Shown: positions 36,908-46,234 of the stretch, one piece after another
How positions within the stretch are numbered: position 1 is the stretch's first letter
How the letters are laid out: each line of letters starts with the position of its first letter
Source of the DNA: WHSW01 sp963821345
GTDB lineage: Bacteria; Actinomycetota; Thermoleophilia; Solirubrobacterales; 70-9
Direction of reading: 5' to 3'
Length of the DNA: 64,000 nucleotides
Assembly: GCA_963821345.1 (NCBI GenBank)
Contig: CAWGDM010000001.1
Coordinates: 1,054,001 to 1,118,000, forward strand
The notes under the pieces: generated by a model
Databases searched by the model: none
The model's input: the letters and a program-made list of their open reading frames with translations, nothing else
Told to the model about the DNA's origin: nothing
Translations under genes and position numbers: made by a program

Positions 36908-39205
36908 GTGCGGCTGATCATCACTGAGAAGAACAATTCGGCGAAGAAGATCGCCGAGATCCTCTCCGGGGGCGAGGCGAAGGCCGACGCCACCTACAAG
37001 GTGCCGTTCTACACCTGGACCGACTCCGAGGGCGATCAAATGACCGTCGGGCTCAAGGGCCACGTGATGGGCGTCGCCTTCCCCGAGGGCTACTCGAACT
37101 GGCAGGAGACGGACCTGCACGAGCTGATCGACGCCCAGCTGGTGCCCGAGCCGACCGACAAGAACGTGGTCAAGGCGGTCCGCAAGCTGGCCAAGGACGC
37201 CGGCACGATCGTGATCGCGACCGACTTCGACCGCGAGGGCGAGTTGATCGGGCTCGAGGCTCTGCAGCAGGTGCTCGACGTCAACCCCGGCGTGGCCTCC
37301 GACGAGATCGGCAATCGCCCGCCGGTCGCCCGCGCCCGCTACTCGGCGCTGACCAAGGACGAGATCGAGCGCGCTTTCTCGAACCTCGACCAGCTCTCCT
37401 ACGACCTCGCCTACGCCGGCTCCGCGCGCCAGGACATCGACCTGATCTGGGGCGCGACCCTGACCCGCGCGGTGTCGCTCGCCAGCCGCCGCTTCGGCTC
37501 CAACTTCCTCTCGGTGGGACGCGTGCAGAGCCCGACCCTGGCGCTGATCGTCGAGCGCGAGCTCGAGCGGCGCGCCCACGTGCCAAAGCCCTTCTGGGAG
37601 CTGTTCGCCAACTTCGCCCATCCCGACGGCTCGTTCGAGGCCCACCACACGACGGACAAGTTCTGGGACCGTGCGGAGGCCGACGCGGCGCTCGCCGGCA
37701 CCAAGAGCCCTGGGATCGTCAAGGAGGTGTCGTCGAAGCGCAACACCCGCAAGCCGCCGACCCCGCTGAACACGACCGCGTTCACGACCGACGTCTCGAG
37801 CCGGCTCGGAATCACCCCGGCCGCGGCGATGCGGATCGCCGAGGACCTCTACATGGACGGGTTCATCTCCTACCCGCGCACCGACAACACGGTCTACCCG
37901 GCCTCGCTCAACACCCAGGAGCTGGTCACCTCGCTGGTACGGATCCCCGACTTCGAGGCGGCCAGGGGCCTGCTCGACAAGCCTCTGGAGGCGACCCGCG
38001 GCAAGAAGGAGACCACCGACCACCCGCCGATTTACCCGACGCAGGCCGTCTACCCGAACGCGCTCGACGGGCCCAAGCGCCGCGTGTATGAGCTGGTCGC
38101 TCGCCGCTTCCTCGCCACCTTCAGCCCACCGATGATCACCGAGTCGACCCGCGCCGACATCGAGGCGGGGTCGGAGACCTACTTCGTCCGCGGCTCGGTC
38201 GTCGTCGACCCGGGTTACGCCGGCATCTACACCTACGCCCGCTCCTCCGACGAGGAGATCCCGAAGCTCGAGCAGGGCCAGAGCCTGGACCTGGAGGGCG
38301 AGCCGTGGATCGTCGACAAGGAGACCCAGCCGCCGTCCCGGATCAGCCAGGGCAAGCTGATCGAGCTGATGGAGGAGCGCGGGCTGGGGACCAAGGCGAC
38401 CCGCGCGGACATCATCCAGAAGCTCTACGACCGCGGCTACGTGTTCTCCAACCCGCCCGAGCCCTCGGAGACCGGGATCGCGATGTACAAGGCCTTCCAC
38501 GACTACGTGCCGCGGATGGCGACCCCGGAGATGACCGCCGAGCTGGAGCGCGACATGGACCAGATCGCCGCCGGCGAGACGTCCAAGGACGAGGTCGTGC
38601 GGATCAGCCGCGAGATGCTGCACGAGACCACCACCGAGCTCGAGCAGAAGAAGGAGGACCTGGCGAAGCAGATCTGGGCCGGGATGGACGAGGACAAGTT
38701 CCTCGGCCCCTGCAAGGTCTGCGAGGAGGCCGGGCGCAAGCGCGAGAACGGCGAGCCCAACCGCCTGCGGATCATCGACCTGAAGGGCGGCAAGCGGATG
38801 TACGGCTGCGAGGGGTGGAAGCGCGACGACCCCGAGTCGCCCGATTCCTGCCCGGTGAGCGGGCCGCTGCCGGGACGCTTCTTCGAGCTTTGGCGGCTCG
38901 AGGAGCGCTGCTCGGTCTGTGGCGAGCGCCCGCGGCTGACGGTGAAGAAGAAGGGCCCCGGGCGGCCCTGGAAGCTGTGCCTCAACGACGACTGCCCGAC
39001 GATGGTCGAGATGCGCGAGAAGCGCGCCGAGCGCGAGGCCGCGAAGCAGGCGCGCGAGGTGGCGAAGGCCGCCGAGACCAACGGCGAGCCGACCGCCGAC
39101 GACGCCGAGACGCCGAAGGCGCCGGCCAAGGGCGGCGCCCGCCGGCGGCCGAAGAAGCCGGCGCCGACCACGGCGCGGACCAAGCGAGCGCGCTCGAACA
39201 CTTAG
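36908..39205 (+). CDS. topA: Archaeal-type DNA topoisomerase I
   Basis: 765 residues, type IA topoisomerase that relaxes negative supercoils. Toprim domain LIITEKNNSAKKIAEIL and IATDFDREGELIGLEAL with the metal Asp/Asp/Glu. Active Tyr in GFISYPRTDNTVYP. The family signature matches the archaeal topA group rather than bacterial TopA. The C-terminal region has three Cys-rich blocks (CKVC-C, CSVC and CLNDDC) as zinc sites. GTG start is 9 bases after TACTCT (36893-36898). The stop TAG is the first three bases of the palindromic element. Confidence 0.93.
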   Translation: MRLIITEKNNSAKKIAEILSGGEAKADATYKVPFYTWTDSEGDQMTVGLKGHVMGVAFPEGYSNWQETDLHELIDAQLVPEPTDKNVVKAVRKLAKDAGTIVIATDFDREGELIGLEALQQVLDVNPGVASDEIGNRPPVARARYSALTKDEIERAFSNLDQLSYDLAYAGSARQDIDLIWGATLTRAVSLASRRFGSNFLSVGRVQSPTLALIVERELERRAHVPKPFWELFANFAHPDGSFEAHHTTDKFWDRAEADAALAGTKSPGIVKEVSSKRNTRKPPTPLNTTAFTTDVSSRLGITPAAAMRIAEDLYMDGFISYPRTDNTVYPASLNTQELVTSLVRIPDFEAARGLLDKPLEATRGKKETTDHPPIYPTQAVYPNALDGPKRRVYELVARRFLATFSPPMITESTRADIEAGSETYFVRGSVVVDPGYAGIYTYARSSDEEIPKLEQGQSLDLEGEPWIVDKETQPPSRISQGKLIELMEERGLGTKATRADIIQKLYDRGYVFSNPPEPSETGIAMYKAFHDYVPRMATPEMTAELERDMDQIAAGETSKDEVVRISREMLHETTTELEQKKEDLAKQIWAGMDEDKFLGPCKVCEEAGRKRENGEPNRLRIIDLKGGKRMYGCEGWKRDDPESPDSCPVSGPLPGRFFELWRLEERCSVCGERPRLTVKKKGPGRPWKLCLNDDCPTMVEMREKRAEREAAKQAREVAKAAETNGEPTADDAETPKAPAKGGARRRPKKPAPTTARTKRARSNT

Positions 39206-39373
39206 ATGGGTGATTCCACGACCCCGCGCGCGCGGATGACGCACGGATACCGTCGCTGGATCGCGCCGCTCGGGACTTGCCCATGCCCACCGGCATGGGC
39301 TTCGCCCGACCGCCACGCCCAGCTCGGTCCCGCGCGCCCCCGCGCGCACGCTGCCGTGGAATCAACCACCTAG
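39203..39373. repeat. Long palindromic element, topA-tmk gap
   Basis: Arms TAGATGGGTGATTCCACG (39203-39220) and its counterpart CGTGGAATCAACCACCTA (about 39355-39372) pair with two or three mismatches and enclose about 130 bases. Inside is a perfect 9-bp hairpin GCCCATGCC-cacc-GGCATGGGC (39279-39300). Its end sequence is shared with the 52-bp element at 59209. The first three bases are the topA stop codon. It may be a terminator or a small non-autonomous mobile element. Confidence 0.6.
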
Positions 39374-39387
39374 AGCCGGCGACCGCG

Positions 39388-39999
39388 GTGTTCATCACCC
39401 TCGAGGGCATCGACCGCTCCGGCAAGACCACCCAGGCGGCGTTGCTGCACGAGGCGCTCCCCGGGGCGCTGATGCTGCGCGAGCCCGGCGGCACCGAGGC
39501 CGGCGAGCGGATGCGCGAGCTGCTCAAGGACCCCGCGATCGACCTCGACCCGCGCGCCGAGCTGCTGCTGTTCTGCGGCGCGCGGGCGGAGCTCTGCGCG
39601 ACGGTCGTCGCCGGGGCGATCGACGCCGGGCGCGACGTGATCTGCGACCGGTTCATCGACTCGACCGTCGCCTACCAGGGGGTCGCCCGCAAGCTCGGCC
39701 CGGCGCTGGTCGAGCGGATCAACGAGTTCGCGATCGAGCGCTGCCGACCTGACCTGACCCTCTACTTGCGGATCGACCCCGAGGCCGCCTTCGAGCGCGG
39801 TCAGCAGCGGCTCGCCGCCGGGGTCGCCGATGGCGCCGACCGCTTCGAGGCCGAGGGCCCGGAGTTCCAGCGGCTGGTCGCCACCGCCTACGACGAGCTC
39901 GCCGCCCGCCACCCGCAGCGGATCCAGACGATCGACGCCTCGGGCTCGCCCGACCAGGTGCACGCGCTGGTGCTGAGCGCGGTCGAGGCGCGGCGGTGA
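39388..39999 (+). CDS. tmk: Thymidylate kinase
   Basis: 203 residues. dTMP to dTDP. P-loop FITLEGIDRSGKTTQA, DR motif ICDRFIDSTVAYQG with the usual Tyr replaced by Phe, and a lid region near YLRIDPEAAFERGQQR. GTG start at 39388 begins the P-loop strand. Its last bases overlap holB (GTGA), so both genes are co-translated. Confidence 0.94.
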   Translation: MFITLEGIDRSGKTTQAALLHEALPGALMLREPGGTEAGERMRELLKDPAIDLDPRAELLLFCGARAELCATVVAGAIDAGRDVICDRFIDSTVAYQGVARKLGPALVERINEFAIERCRPDLTLYLRIDPEAAFERGQQRLAAGVADGADRFEAEGPEFQRLVATAYDELAARHPQRIQTIDASGSPDQVHALVLSAVEARR

Positions 40000-41111
40000 T
40001 CTCAGAGGCGACCGCCGACCAGCCGGCCGCCAGGGTCGCGCTCCAGGCCGCGATCGAGGATCCCTTCCACGCCTACCTGCTCGCCGGCCCGCCGGGCTCG
40101 GGCAAGGCCGCCGCCGCGCGGGCGCTGGCCGCCGAGCTGTTGGCCGCCGGCGCGGATGACCCGGCCGGGGCCCGCCGGCGGGCGCTCGCCGACCCCTCGC
40201 CGCACCCGGACCTGGTCTGGTTGCGGCCGGCGGGCACCCAGCATCTGGTCGAGGCGGTGCGCGAGCAGGTGATCGGCCAGGTTGCCTACCGGCCGTTCGA
40301 GGGCGAGCGGCGGGTGTTCGTGATCGAGGCCGCCGAGGCGATGGCCGAGGAGAGCCAGAACGCGCTCCTGAAGACGCTCGAGGAGCCGCCCGCTTTCGCC
40401 CACCTGATCCTGATCACCGCCGAACCCGAGGCCCTGCTCGAGACGGTGCGCTCGCGCTGCCGTACGGTCCGCTTCGCCCGTCTGGCGCCGGACGCGGTCG
40501 AGGCGCGGCTTCAAGGCGACGGCTCGTCCGCCGAGCGCCGGGCCGCGGCGCGGCTTTGCGACGGCGACCTGACCCGGGCGGCGTTCCTGGTCGGCAGCGA
40601 GGGCCGCGAGCTGCGCGGCGAGGTCGAGGCCCTGGTGCGGGCGGTGGCGACCGGGGACCTGGCCGGTGCCCCGTGGGAGTCGCTGGTCGTCGCGGCCGAC
40701 GCCGCGGGCGAGCGCGAGGCGGCGGCGGTGCGTGCCGCCGCGGCGGCGGCCGAGGAGGAGGCGGCGGAGCGCTCGGGCCCGGCGGCCCGCCGGCGCGCCC
40801 GCGAGGCCGACGAGGCGGCCAAGCGCGCCTCGCGGCGCGCGCGCAACGCGACCCTCGACCTTGGGCTCGCCCTGCTCGGGGCCTGGATGCGTGACCTGGC
40901 TGCGGTCGCCGAGCGCGCCCCGGAGCTCGCCTACAACAGCGACCGAACCGAGCAGCTGACGGAACTCGCCGACGGCCTCGACCCGCGCCGCGCCCGGCGT
41001 GCGGGCGAGCTGGTGATGGAGACCCGTCGGCGGCTGACCGTCAACGTGTCCGAGCAGCTGGCGCTGGAGGCACTCGCCTTTCGGATCGAGTACCTGCTCG
41101 CCCGGCGCTGA
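39996..41111 (+). CDS. holB: DNA polymerase III delta-prime-like subunit
   Basis: 371 residues of clamp-loader AAA+ fold. Walker A AGPPGSGKAAAARALAAEL, then VFVIEAAEAMAEESQNALLKT with sensor-type NALLKTLEEPP. About residues 235-285 is an Ala/Arg/Glu-rich helical insert that could form a coiled coil. The absence of the usual cysteine zinc knuckle is noted. GTG start overlaps the tmk stop, the normal tmk-holB gene pair. Confidence 0.9.
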   Translation: MISEATADQPAARVALQAAIEDPFHAYLLAGPPGSGKAAAARALAAELLAAGADDPAGARRRALADPSPHPDLVWLRPAGTQHLVEAVREQVIGQVAYRPFEGERRVFVIEAAEAMAEESQNALLKTLEEPPAFAHLILITAEPEALLETVRSRCRTVRFARLAPDAVEARLQGDGSSAERRAAARLCDGDLTRAAFLVGSEGRELRGEVEALVRAVATGDLAGAPWESLVVAADAAGEREAAAVRAAAAAAEEEAAERSGPAARRRAREADEAAKRASRRARNATLDLGLALLGAWMRDLAAVAERAPELAYNSDRTEQLTELADGLDPRRARRAGELVMETRRRLTVNVSEQLALEALAFRIEYLLARR

Positions 41112-41119
41112 GCCTCAGC

Positions 41120-41410
41120 TCAGTCGCCCATCTCCCGCTCGAGCATGATCTCGCACTGGTCGATCGACGCCCTGGTGCCGGGTGTTTCGCCGGCGTCCAT
41201 GTCCCGGAAGATCGCGTCGGCCTCCCGCATCTTCTCCTGGGAGTCGAAGAGGCCGAGGAAGATCCCGGTCGACTGGTCGGCGTCGTAGAGCAGCTTCATC
41301 CCGGTCGACTCGACGCCGGGCGGGGGGCCGTCGGACTCCTCCACCCGGGCCTTGATCTGCTCGATCCGCTCCGGGGTGACGTCGGTGAACCTGACCACAC
41401 GTGCGTACAT
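41120..41410 (-). CDS. Small ABM-like ferredoxin-fold protein
   Basis: 96 residues. Begins MYARVVRFTDVTPERIEQIK and has the alternating strand-helix pattern of the dimeric alpha-beta barrel (ABM/DUF-type) proteins: a helix after the first strand, STGMKLLYDADQSTGIFLGLF, then a helix KMREADAIFRDMDAG. No catalytic residue evident. It faces away from the esterase gene. Confidence 0.65.
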   Translation of the reverse strand: MYARVVRFTDVTPERIEQIKARVEESDGPPPGVESTGMKLLYDADQSTGIFLGLFDSQEKMREADAIFRDMDAGETPGTRASIDQCEIMLEREMGD

Positions 41411-41483
41411 GGATGTCCTCCTCGATCGGTTGCACCGATCCTATCCGCGATCCGATCCCGCCCCCGTGGTGTTCTTGTGATCG

Positions 41484-42671
41484 ATGCCGGCCCCCGCAAT
41501 CATGCGCGCGCTGATCGCGACGATCCTCTGCCTTGCTTGCCCGGCGGCGGCGGGCGCCGCCGTCGCCCACCCGAACGTCAGCTACGACATCGACTCGCCG
41601 GTCGCCGACCCGAACCTGAACGCGCTCGACCTCTACACGCCCGACGGGGCGACCGCCGCCGACCGCCGCCCGGTCGTCGTCTACGTCCACGGCGGCGGCT
41701 GGATGAACGGCGACAAGGCCAACCAGATCGCCTCGAAGCGCAATCTATTCACCGGCGCCGGGTACGTGTTCGCGAGCCTCAACTACCGGCTCTCGCCCGA
41801 CGACCCGACGATCCAGGCGCCCGGGCGGATCATGTTCCCCGCCCACCCCCACGACGTCGGCGAAGCGCTTGGCTGGCTGTCCGCCCACGTCGCCGAGTAC
41901 GGCGGCGACCCGACCCGGATACTGCTGATCGGCCACTCTGCCGGCGCCCACCTGGTCGACCTCGTCTCCACCGACCCGCGCTACGCCGAGGCCTACGGGG
42001 TCGAGCCGTGGCAGCTGATCGGCACGGTTTCGCTCGACACCGACGCGACCGATGTCGCCGACCGGATCGCCGAGGGCGGCCCGCAGGCGAAGGCGCTCTT
42101 CTACAACGCGTTCGGAACCCCGGCCGAGAACGCCGCGACCAACTCCTGGGCCGAGGCCTCGCCGCTAGGGTTCGCCGACCCGCGCGACCCGCGCTTCCTG
42201 CTCGTCACCCAGGCCGCGAGCGCCGACCGGATCGGCGACAACGCGGCGTTTGCGACCGCGCTCGGCCAGGACCCGGCCGGCGTGCTGGCCGTCCCCTACG
42301 ACCATGAGGGGATCAACGACGCGGTCGGCGGTGGCGCCGACACCGCCGGCGAGACGGCGGCGATCATGGACTTCTTCGGCCGCATGGTCGCCGGCTCGGC
42401 GGACCCGAACGCGAAGCTCGCCAAGCATCCGCACAAGCGGGTGCGGACCGCCCGCCATCGGGCGCGGGTGCGGTTCAGGCTCGACGCCGACCAGGCGGGT
42501 GTCGGTTTCGAGTGCCGGCTCGACTCGGCGAAGCTGAAGCCGTGCGACGCCGCGCGCTCGATCCGCGCCGGATTGGGGCGCCACACGTTCCGCTACCGGG
42601 CGCTCAGCGAGCGCGGCCGCCCGGGCCCGATTCGCAAGTTCGACTTCAAGGTCCTCGCGCGGCGTAGATAA
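41484..42671 (+). CDS. Secreted alpha/beta hydrolase (carboxylesterase) with C-terminal Ig-like domain
   Basis: 395 residues. A signal peptide is visible from the second Met (MRALIATILCLACPAAAG). Oxyanion motif VHGGGWMNGD, nucleophile elbow GHSAGAH, likely acid Asp and His in the PYDHEGIND region. The last about 90 residues (from HKRVRTARHRARVRFRLDAD) carry a Cys pair in FECRLDSAKLKPCD and a final GRHTFRYRALSERGRPGPI-like pattern, as in fibronectin/Ig-type domains common in secreted actinobacterial enzymes. Confidence 0.85.
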   Translation: MPAPAIMRALIATILCLACPAAAGAAVAHPNVSYDIDSPVADPNLNALDLYTPDGATAADRRPVVVYVHGGGWMNGDKANQIASKRNLFTGAGYVFASLNYRLSPDDPTIQAPGRIMFPAHPHDVGEALGWLSAHVAEYGGDPTRILLIGHSAGAHLVDLVSTDPRYAEAYGVEPWQLIGTVSLDTDATDVADRIAEGGPQAKALFYNAFGTPAENAATNSWAEASPLGFADPRDPRFLLVTQAASADRIGDNAAFATALGQDPAGVLAVPYDHEGINDAVGGGADTAGETAAIMDFFGRMVAGSADPNAKLAKHPHKRVRTARHRARVRFRLDADQAGVGFECRLDSAKLKPCDAARSIRAGLGRHTFRYRALSERGRPGPIRKFDFKVLARRR

Positions 42672-42678
42672 TCCGCCC

Positions 42679-44418
42679 ATGTCGAGCCCGGGCCGCCAGC
42701 GATCGGTGCGCCGACGGCCCTTCGGCGTCCGCCTCTACCTGGCGGTCGCCTTTGCCGCGGTCGCGTTGATCACCGCCGGGCTCGCCTACCTGCTGGTCTC
42801 CGACACCGGGCAGCGGGCGGCCGACGAGGATCTGACCCAGATCGCCGTCGGGCGCACCGTCGGGCTCGCCGACGAGATCGGCAACCGGCCCCCGAAGGCC
42901 GCGGCGGCGACGCTCGCCGGGATCACCGAGCAGGGCTACTCGGCCTGGGTGTTCGACGTCGACGGGGCGCTGGAGACGGCGCGGACCTCGCAGGGGGTCG
43001 AGCTGCTGGCGGTGGCGAACGGGCGCCGGGGGGTGCAGGCGGCGCTGATCGGCAGCCGCTACGTCGACGACCTTCCCGGCGGCGTCACCGTTGTCGCCGT
43101 GCCGATCTTCCGCGACGGCGCGATCGACGGCGCGATCCTCGGGCGCTCGGTGCGCTCGCCCGAGGTCCAGCAGGCGATCGACGCGCTGCGCGGCGACCGG
43201 CTGACGGCGCTCGCGGTCGCCGTCGCGGTCGCCGTCCTGGTCTCGTTCCTGATCGCCAGCGCGATCACCTCGCGGGTCAAGCGGCTGGCCGAGAGCGCGG
43301 CGCGGATCAGCGAGGGCGAGCTCGACGAGCCGCTCGAGGGAGCCGGCGGGCGCGACGAGATCACCGACCTGGGCCGGGCGCTGGAGACGATGCGGGGTGC
43401 CCTGCGCCAGACGTTCAGCGCCCTGCGCGAGGAGCGCGACCGCCTGTCGGCGATCTTCGAGGCGCTCTCGGACGCGGTCATGGTCGTCCAGCCCGACGGC
43501 GAGGTCCGGTTCTCGAACGCCGCCGCGAGCGACCTGATCGGAGCCGACGGCCACGCGATCGACCCGCTGATCCCGTTCCTGCGCCGCGCCGCCCGCCGCT
43601 CGGTGGTCGAGAACGACGCGCTGCGGGTCGGCGACCGCGTCTACTCGCTCAACGCCCGCGAGCTGCCGGCCGAGGGCGCGGTGCTGGCGGTCGTCCGCGA
43701 CCGAACCGAGGAGATGCGCCGCGAGGTCGCCGAGCGCGAGTTCGTCTCCAACGCAGCGCACGAGCTGCGCAACCCGATCGCCGGGATCTCGGGCGCGATC
43801 GAGGTTCTGCGCGCCGGGGCCAAGGACGATCCCGAGGCGCGCGAGCACTTCCTCAGCCGGCTCTCCGAGGACGCCGAGCGGATCAGCCGCCTGACCGAGT
43901 CGCTGCTCACCTTGGCGCGGATGGAGGCGGTCGGCGAGGGTGGCGCCGGGGCGCTCGACGTCCGCCTCGTGATCGAGGAGGCCGCCGAGGCGGTCGCCGC
44001 GCCGGACGGGATCGAGGTCGAGGTCGAGACCGGCGACGAGGTCAGCGCCCAGGGCGACCGGGTGCTGCTGCGCCAGGTGCTGATCGGGCTGCTCACGAAC
44101 GCGTTCAAGAACACCCCGCCGCCGGGCAAGGTGACGATCCGCGCCCGTGGCGGGGGGGCCGGCGAGGACGAGGTCCGGATCGAGGTCGCCGACACCGGCA
44201 GCGGGATCTCGAAGGCCGAGATCGGGCGCATCTTCGAGCGCTTCTACCGCGGCTCGGGGTCGCTCGAGCAGGAGGGCTTCGGGCTCGGGCTCTCGATCGC
44301 ACGCCGGATGGTCGACGTGATGGGCGGCGAGATCGGGGTCGAGTCGGTCGAGGGGGAGGGCAGCGTCTTCTGGGTCCGCCTGCGCGCTGCGCAACCGGCG
44401 TCCACCCCTGTAGCGTGA
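42679..44418 (+). CDS. Membrane sensor histidine kinase with HAMP and PAS domains
   Basis: 579 residues. Helices at about 18-42 and 174-196 flank an extracytoplasmic loop of about 130 residues. HAMP about 197-250, PAS about 255-345, HisKA with phospho-acceptor His361 in EFVSNAAHELRNPIAG, then HATPase: N-box LLTNAFKNTPP and ADTGSGISKAEIGRIFERFYRG. PhoR-like layout. Pairs with the regulator 14 bases downstream. Start 8-10 bases after GATAAT. Confidence 0.94.
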   Translation: MSSPGRQRSVRRRPFGVRLYLAVAFAAVALITAGLAYLLVSDTGQRAADEDLTQIAVGRTVGLADEIGNRPPKAAAATLAGITEQGYSAWVFDVDGALETARTSQGVELLAVANGRRGVQAALIGSRYVDDLPGGVTVVAVPIFRDGAIDGAILGRSVRSPEVQQAIDALRGDRLTALAVAVAVAVLVSFLIASAITSRVKRLAESAARISEGELDEPLEGAGGRDEITDLGRALETMRGALRQTFSALREERDRLSAIFEALSDAVMVVQPDGEVRFSNAAASDLIGADGHAIDPLIPFLRRAARRSVVENDALRVGDRVYSLNARELPAEGAVLAVVRDRTEEMRREVAEREFVSNAAHELRNPIAGISGAIEVLRAGAKDDPEAREHFLSRLSEDAERISRLTESLLTLARMEAVGEGGAGALDVRLVIEEAAEAVAAPDGIEVEVETGDEVSAQGDRVLLRQVLIGLLTNAFKNTPPPGKVTIRARGGGAGEDEVRIEVADTGSGISKAEIGRIFERFYRGSGSLEQEGFGLGLSIARRMVDVMGGEIGVESVEGEGSVFWVRLRAAQPASTPVA

Positions 44419-44432
44419 GCGAGCCCTAACCC

Positions 44433-45134
44433 ATGAGCGACAGGATCCTCATCGCAGACGACGAGCCCTCGGTGCGCGACGCCGTCGGCTACGCGCTCCA
44501 GCAGGAGGGCTTCGACGTCACCCTCGCGGTCGACGGCGAGGACGCGGACGGCAAGCTCGGCGGCCAGGACCCGGGTTTCGACCTGCTGATCCTCGACATC
44601 ATGATGCCGGGCCGCTCGGGGCTCGACATCTGCCGCGACATCCGCGCCCGCAGCCCGGTCCCGATCATCCTGCTGACCGCCAAGGACCAGGAGGTCGACA
44701 AGGTCGTCGGCCTCGAGGTCGGCGCCGACGACTACGTCACCAAGCCGTTCTCGGTCCGCGAGCTGCTCGGCCGCGTGCGCGCTCAGCTGCGCCGCCGCGA
44801 GCTCGACCGCTCGAGCACGGTGACCGAGGCGAAGACGATCGACGCTGGACCCGTGCGGATCGACCTGGCCCGCCACCTGGTCTCGATCCGCGGCGAGCCG
44901 GTCAACCTGACCCGCTCGGAATTCCAGGTCCTGCGGCTGCTCGCCGAGCGCCCCGGGCAGGTCTTCAGCCGCCTCGAGATCATGGAGGAGCTGTGGCAGT
45001 CGGAGTTCTCCGGCGACGTCCGCGCCTGCGACGTCCACATCTCCAACCTACGCCAGAAGGTCGAGCGCGACCCGCAGGAGCCCGAGCTCGTGCTCACCGT
45101 GCGCGGCGTCGGCTACAAGCTCGCCGAGCGCTAG
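44433..45134 (+). CDS. OmpR/PhoB-family response regulator
   Basis: 233 residues. Receiver: LIADDEPSVRDA, acceptor Asp in LLILDIMMPGRSG, IILLTAKDQEVDKVVGLEVG and KPFSV. C-terminal winged helix with LTRSEFQVLRLLAERPGQVF, RACDVHISNLRQKVE and TVRGVGYKLAE. Second gene after its kinase. It ends 56 bases before the promoter of the MauE-MauD operon, which it may control (inference). Confidence 0.95.
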   Translation: MSDRILIADDEPSVRDAVGYALQQEGFDVTLAVDGEDADGKLGGQDPGFDLLILDIMMPGRSGLDICRDIRARSPVPIILLTAKDQEVDKVVGLEVGADDYVTKPFSVRELLGRVRAQLRRRELDRSSTVTEAKTIDAGPVRIDLARHLVSIRGEPVNLTRSEFQVLRLLAERPGQVFSRLEIMEELWQSEFSGDVRACDVHISNLRQKVERDPQEPELVLTVRGVGYKLAER

Positions 45135-45148
45135 AGCCGCCGAAGCGG

Positions 45149-45178
45149 TTGACGCGCCCCGCCGCCGGGGCGTAGGGT
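45149..45178 (+). promoter_or_regulatory. Promoter of the MauE-MauD/Cys-rich operon
   Basis: TTGACG (45149-45154), an 18-bp spacer and TAGGGT (45173-45178), 12 bases before the ATG at 45191. The best -35/-10 pair in this half of the window. The spacer holds CGCCCC-gccgc-CGGGGCG, a short inverted repeat that could be an operator. Confidence 0.65.
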
Positions 45179-45190
45179 CGTGGTCGCTCG

Positions 45191-46234
45191 ATGGGGACCA
45201 CGCTGCTGATCGTCCGCCTGGCACTGTCCGCGGTCTTCGCGGTGGCCGCGGTCGCCAAGCTGCTCGACCGGCCGGGAACCGTCGCATCGCTGGCGAGTTT
45301 CGGCGTCCCGCCCCGCGCTCTCGGCTTCGTCTCGTTGGCGCTGCCGGCGCTCGAGTTGGCGATCGCGGTGACCCTGATCCCGCTCGCGTCCGCCGCCTGG
45401 GCGGCGCTGGCCGCGGCGCTGCTGCTGGCTGCCTTCAGCGTCGCCGTGGCCCGGGTGCTCGCGCGCGGCGAGCAGGTCGACTGCAACTGCTTCGGATCGC
45501 TGTCGGGGCGCCCCGTCGGGCGCGGGACCCTGATCAGGAACCTGGTCCTGCTCGGAGCAGCACTGTTGCTGACCGTGGCCGGGTGGGACGACGCGGGAAC
45601 GAGCGCGGTGGGCTGGCTCGGGGACCTCGATGGAACCGAGACGGCCCTGGCCGCGGTCGCCGCGGTGCTGGGGATCGCCGCGATCGTCAACTTCGCCTTC
45701 TCCTGGCAGCTGCTGAAGCAGAACGGAAGGCTGATAACCGACCTCGCCGAGCTGCGCGAGCGGCTCGACGGCCGCGGATCCCGCACCAAGGTCGGTCAGC
45801 CGGCACCCGATTTCGACCTGCCGAGCCTGGAGGGCGAGCAGCTCACGCTGGCCGACCTGCTCGCCGAGCGGCGAGGGCTGACGATCGTCTTCAGCGACCC
45901 CGACTGCGGGGCCTGCGATCCGCTGCTGCCGGCGGCCGGGCGCCTGCAGCGCGATCGGGGCAACCGATCGCCGCTGGTCGTGATCAGCCGCGGCAGCGCC
46001 GCCGACAACCTGGTCAAGGCGAGCGAGCACGGGCTGACGACGGTCCTGCTCGAGGACGAGTTCCGGCTCGCCCGCTCGCTGGGCGTCACCGGTATGCCGG
46101 GAGCGGTGATGCTCGACGTCGACGGCCGGATCGCCGACGTCCCCGCGATGGGCACCGAAGCGGTGGCCCAGCTGCTCTCGATGCTCGGAGCCGACGAGGA
46201 CGATCCGATCCCGGTGATCAGGGCGGGTGGCTGA
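45191..46234 (+). CDS. Fused MauE-like membrane and MauD-like thioredoxin-fold protein
   Basis: 347 residues. Residues 1 to about 175: four-helix MauE/DoxX-type membrane domain with CNCFG (Cys98, Cys100). After a linker, a redoxin/TlpA-type domain begins at VGQPAPDFDLPSLEG with active CxxC in DPDCGACD (Cys239, Cys242) and a cis-Pro region in GVTGMPGAVMLD. MauE and MauD are two proteins in methylamine-dehydrogenase operons, needed for disulfides in the quinone subunit. Here they are one protein. First gene of a coupled operon with two Cys-rich exported proteins. Confidence 0.88.
   Translation: MGTTLLIVRLALSAVFAVAAVAKLLDRPGTVASLASFGVPPRALGFVSLALPALELAIAVTLIPLASAAWAALAAALLLAAFSVAVARVLARGEQVDCNCFGSLSGRPVGRGTLIRNLVLLGAALLLTVAGWDDAGTSAVGWLGDLDGTETALAAVAAVLGIAAIVNFAFSWQLLKQNGRLITDLAELRERLDGRGSRTKVGQPAPDFDLPSLEGEQLTLADLLAERRGLTIVFSDPDCGACDPLLPAAGRLQRDRGNRSPLVVISRGSAADNLVKASEHGLTTVLLEDEFRLARSLGVTGMPGAVMLDVDGRIADVPAMGTEAVAQLLSMLGADEDDPIPVIRAGG

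Noticed and set aside
42646..44394. 582-codon frame opposite the histidine kinase
   Set aside because: Arg/Asp/His-rich shadow translation without domains, while the plus strand codes a full kinase.
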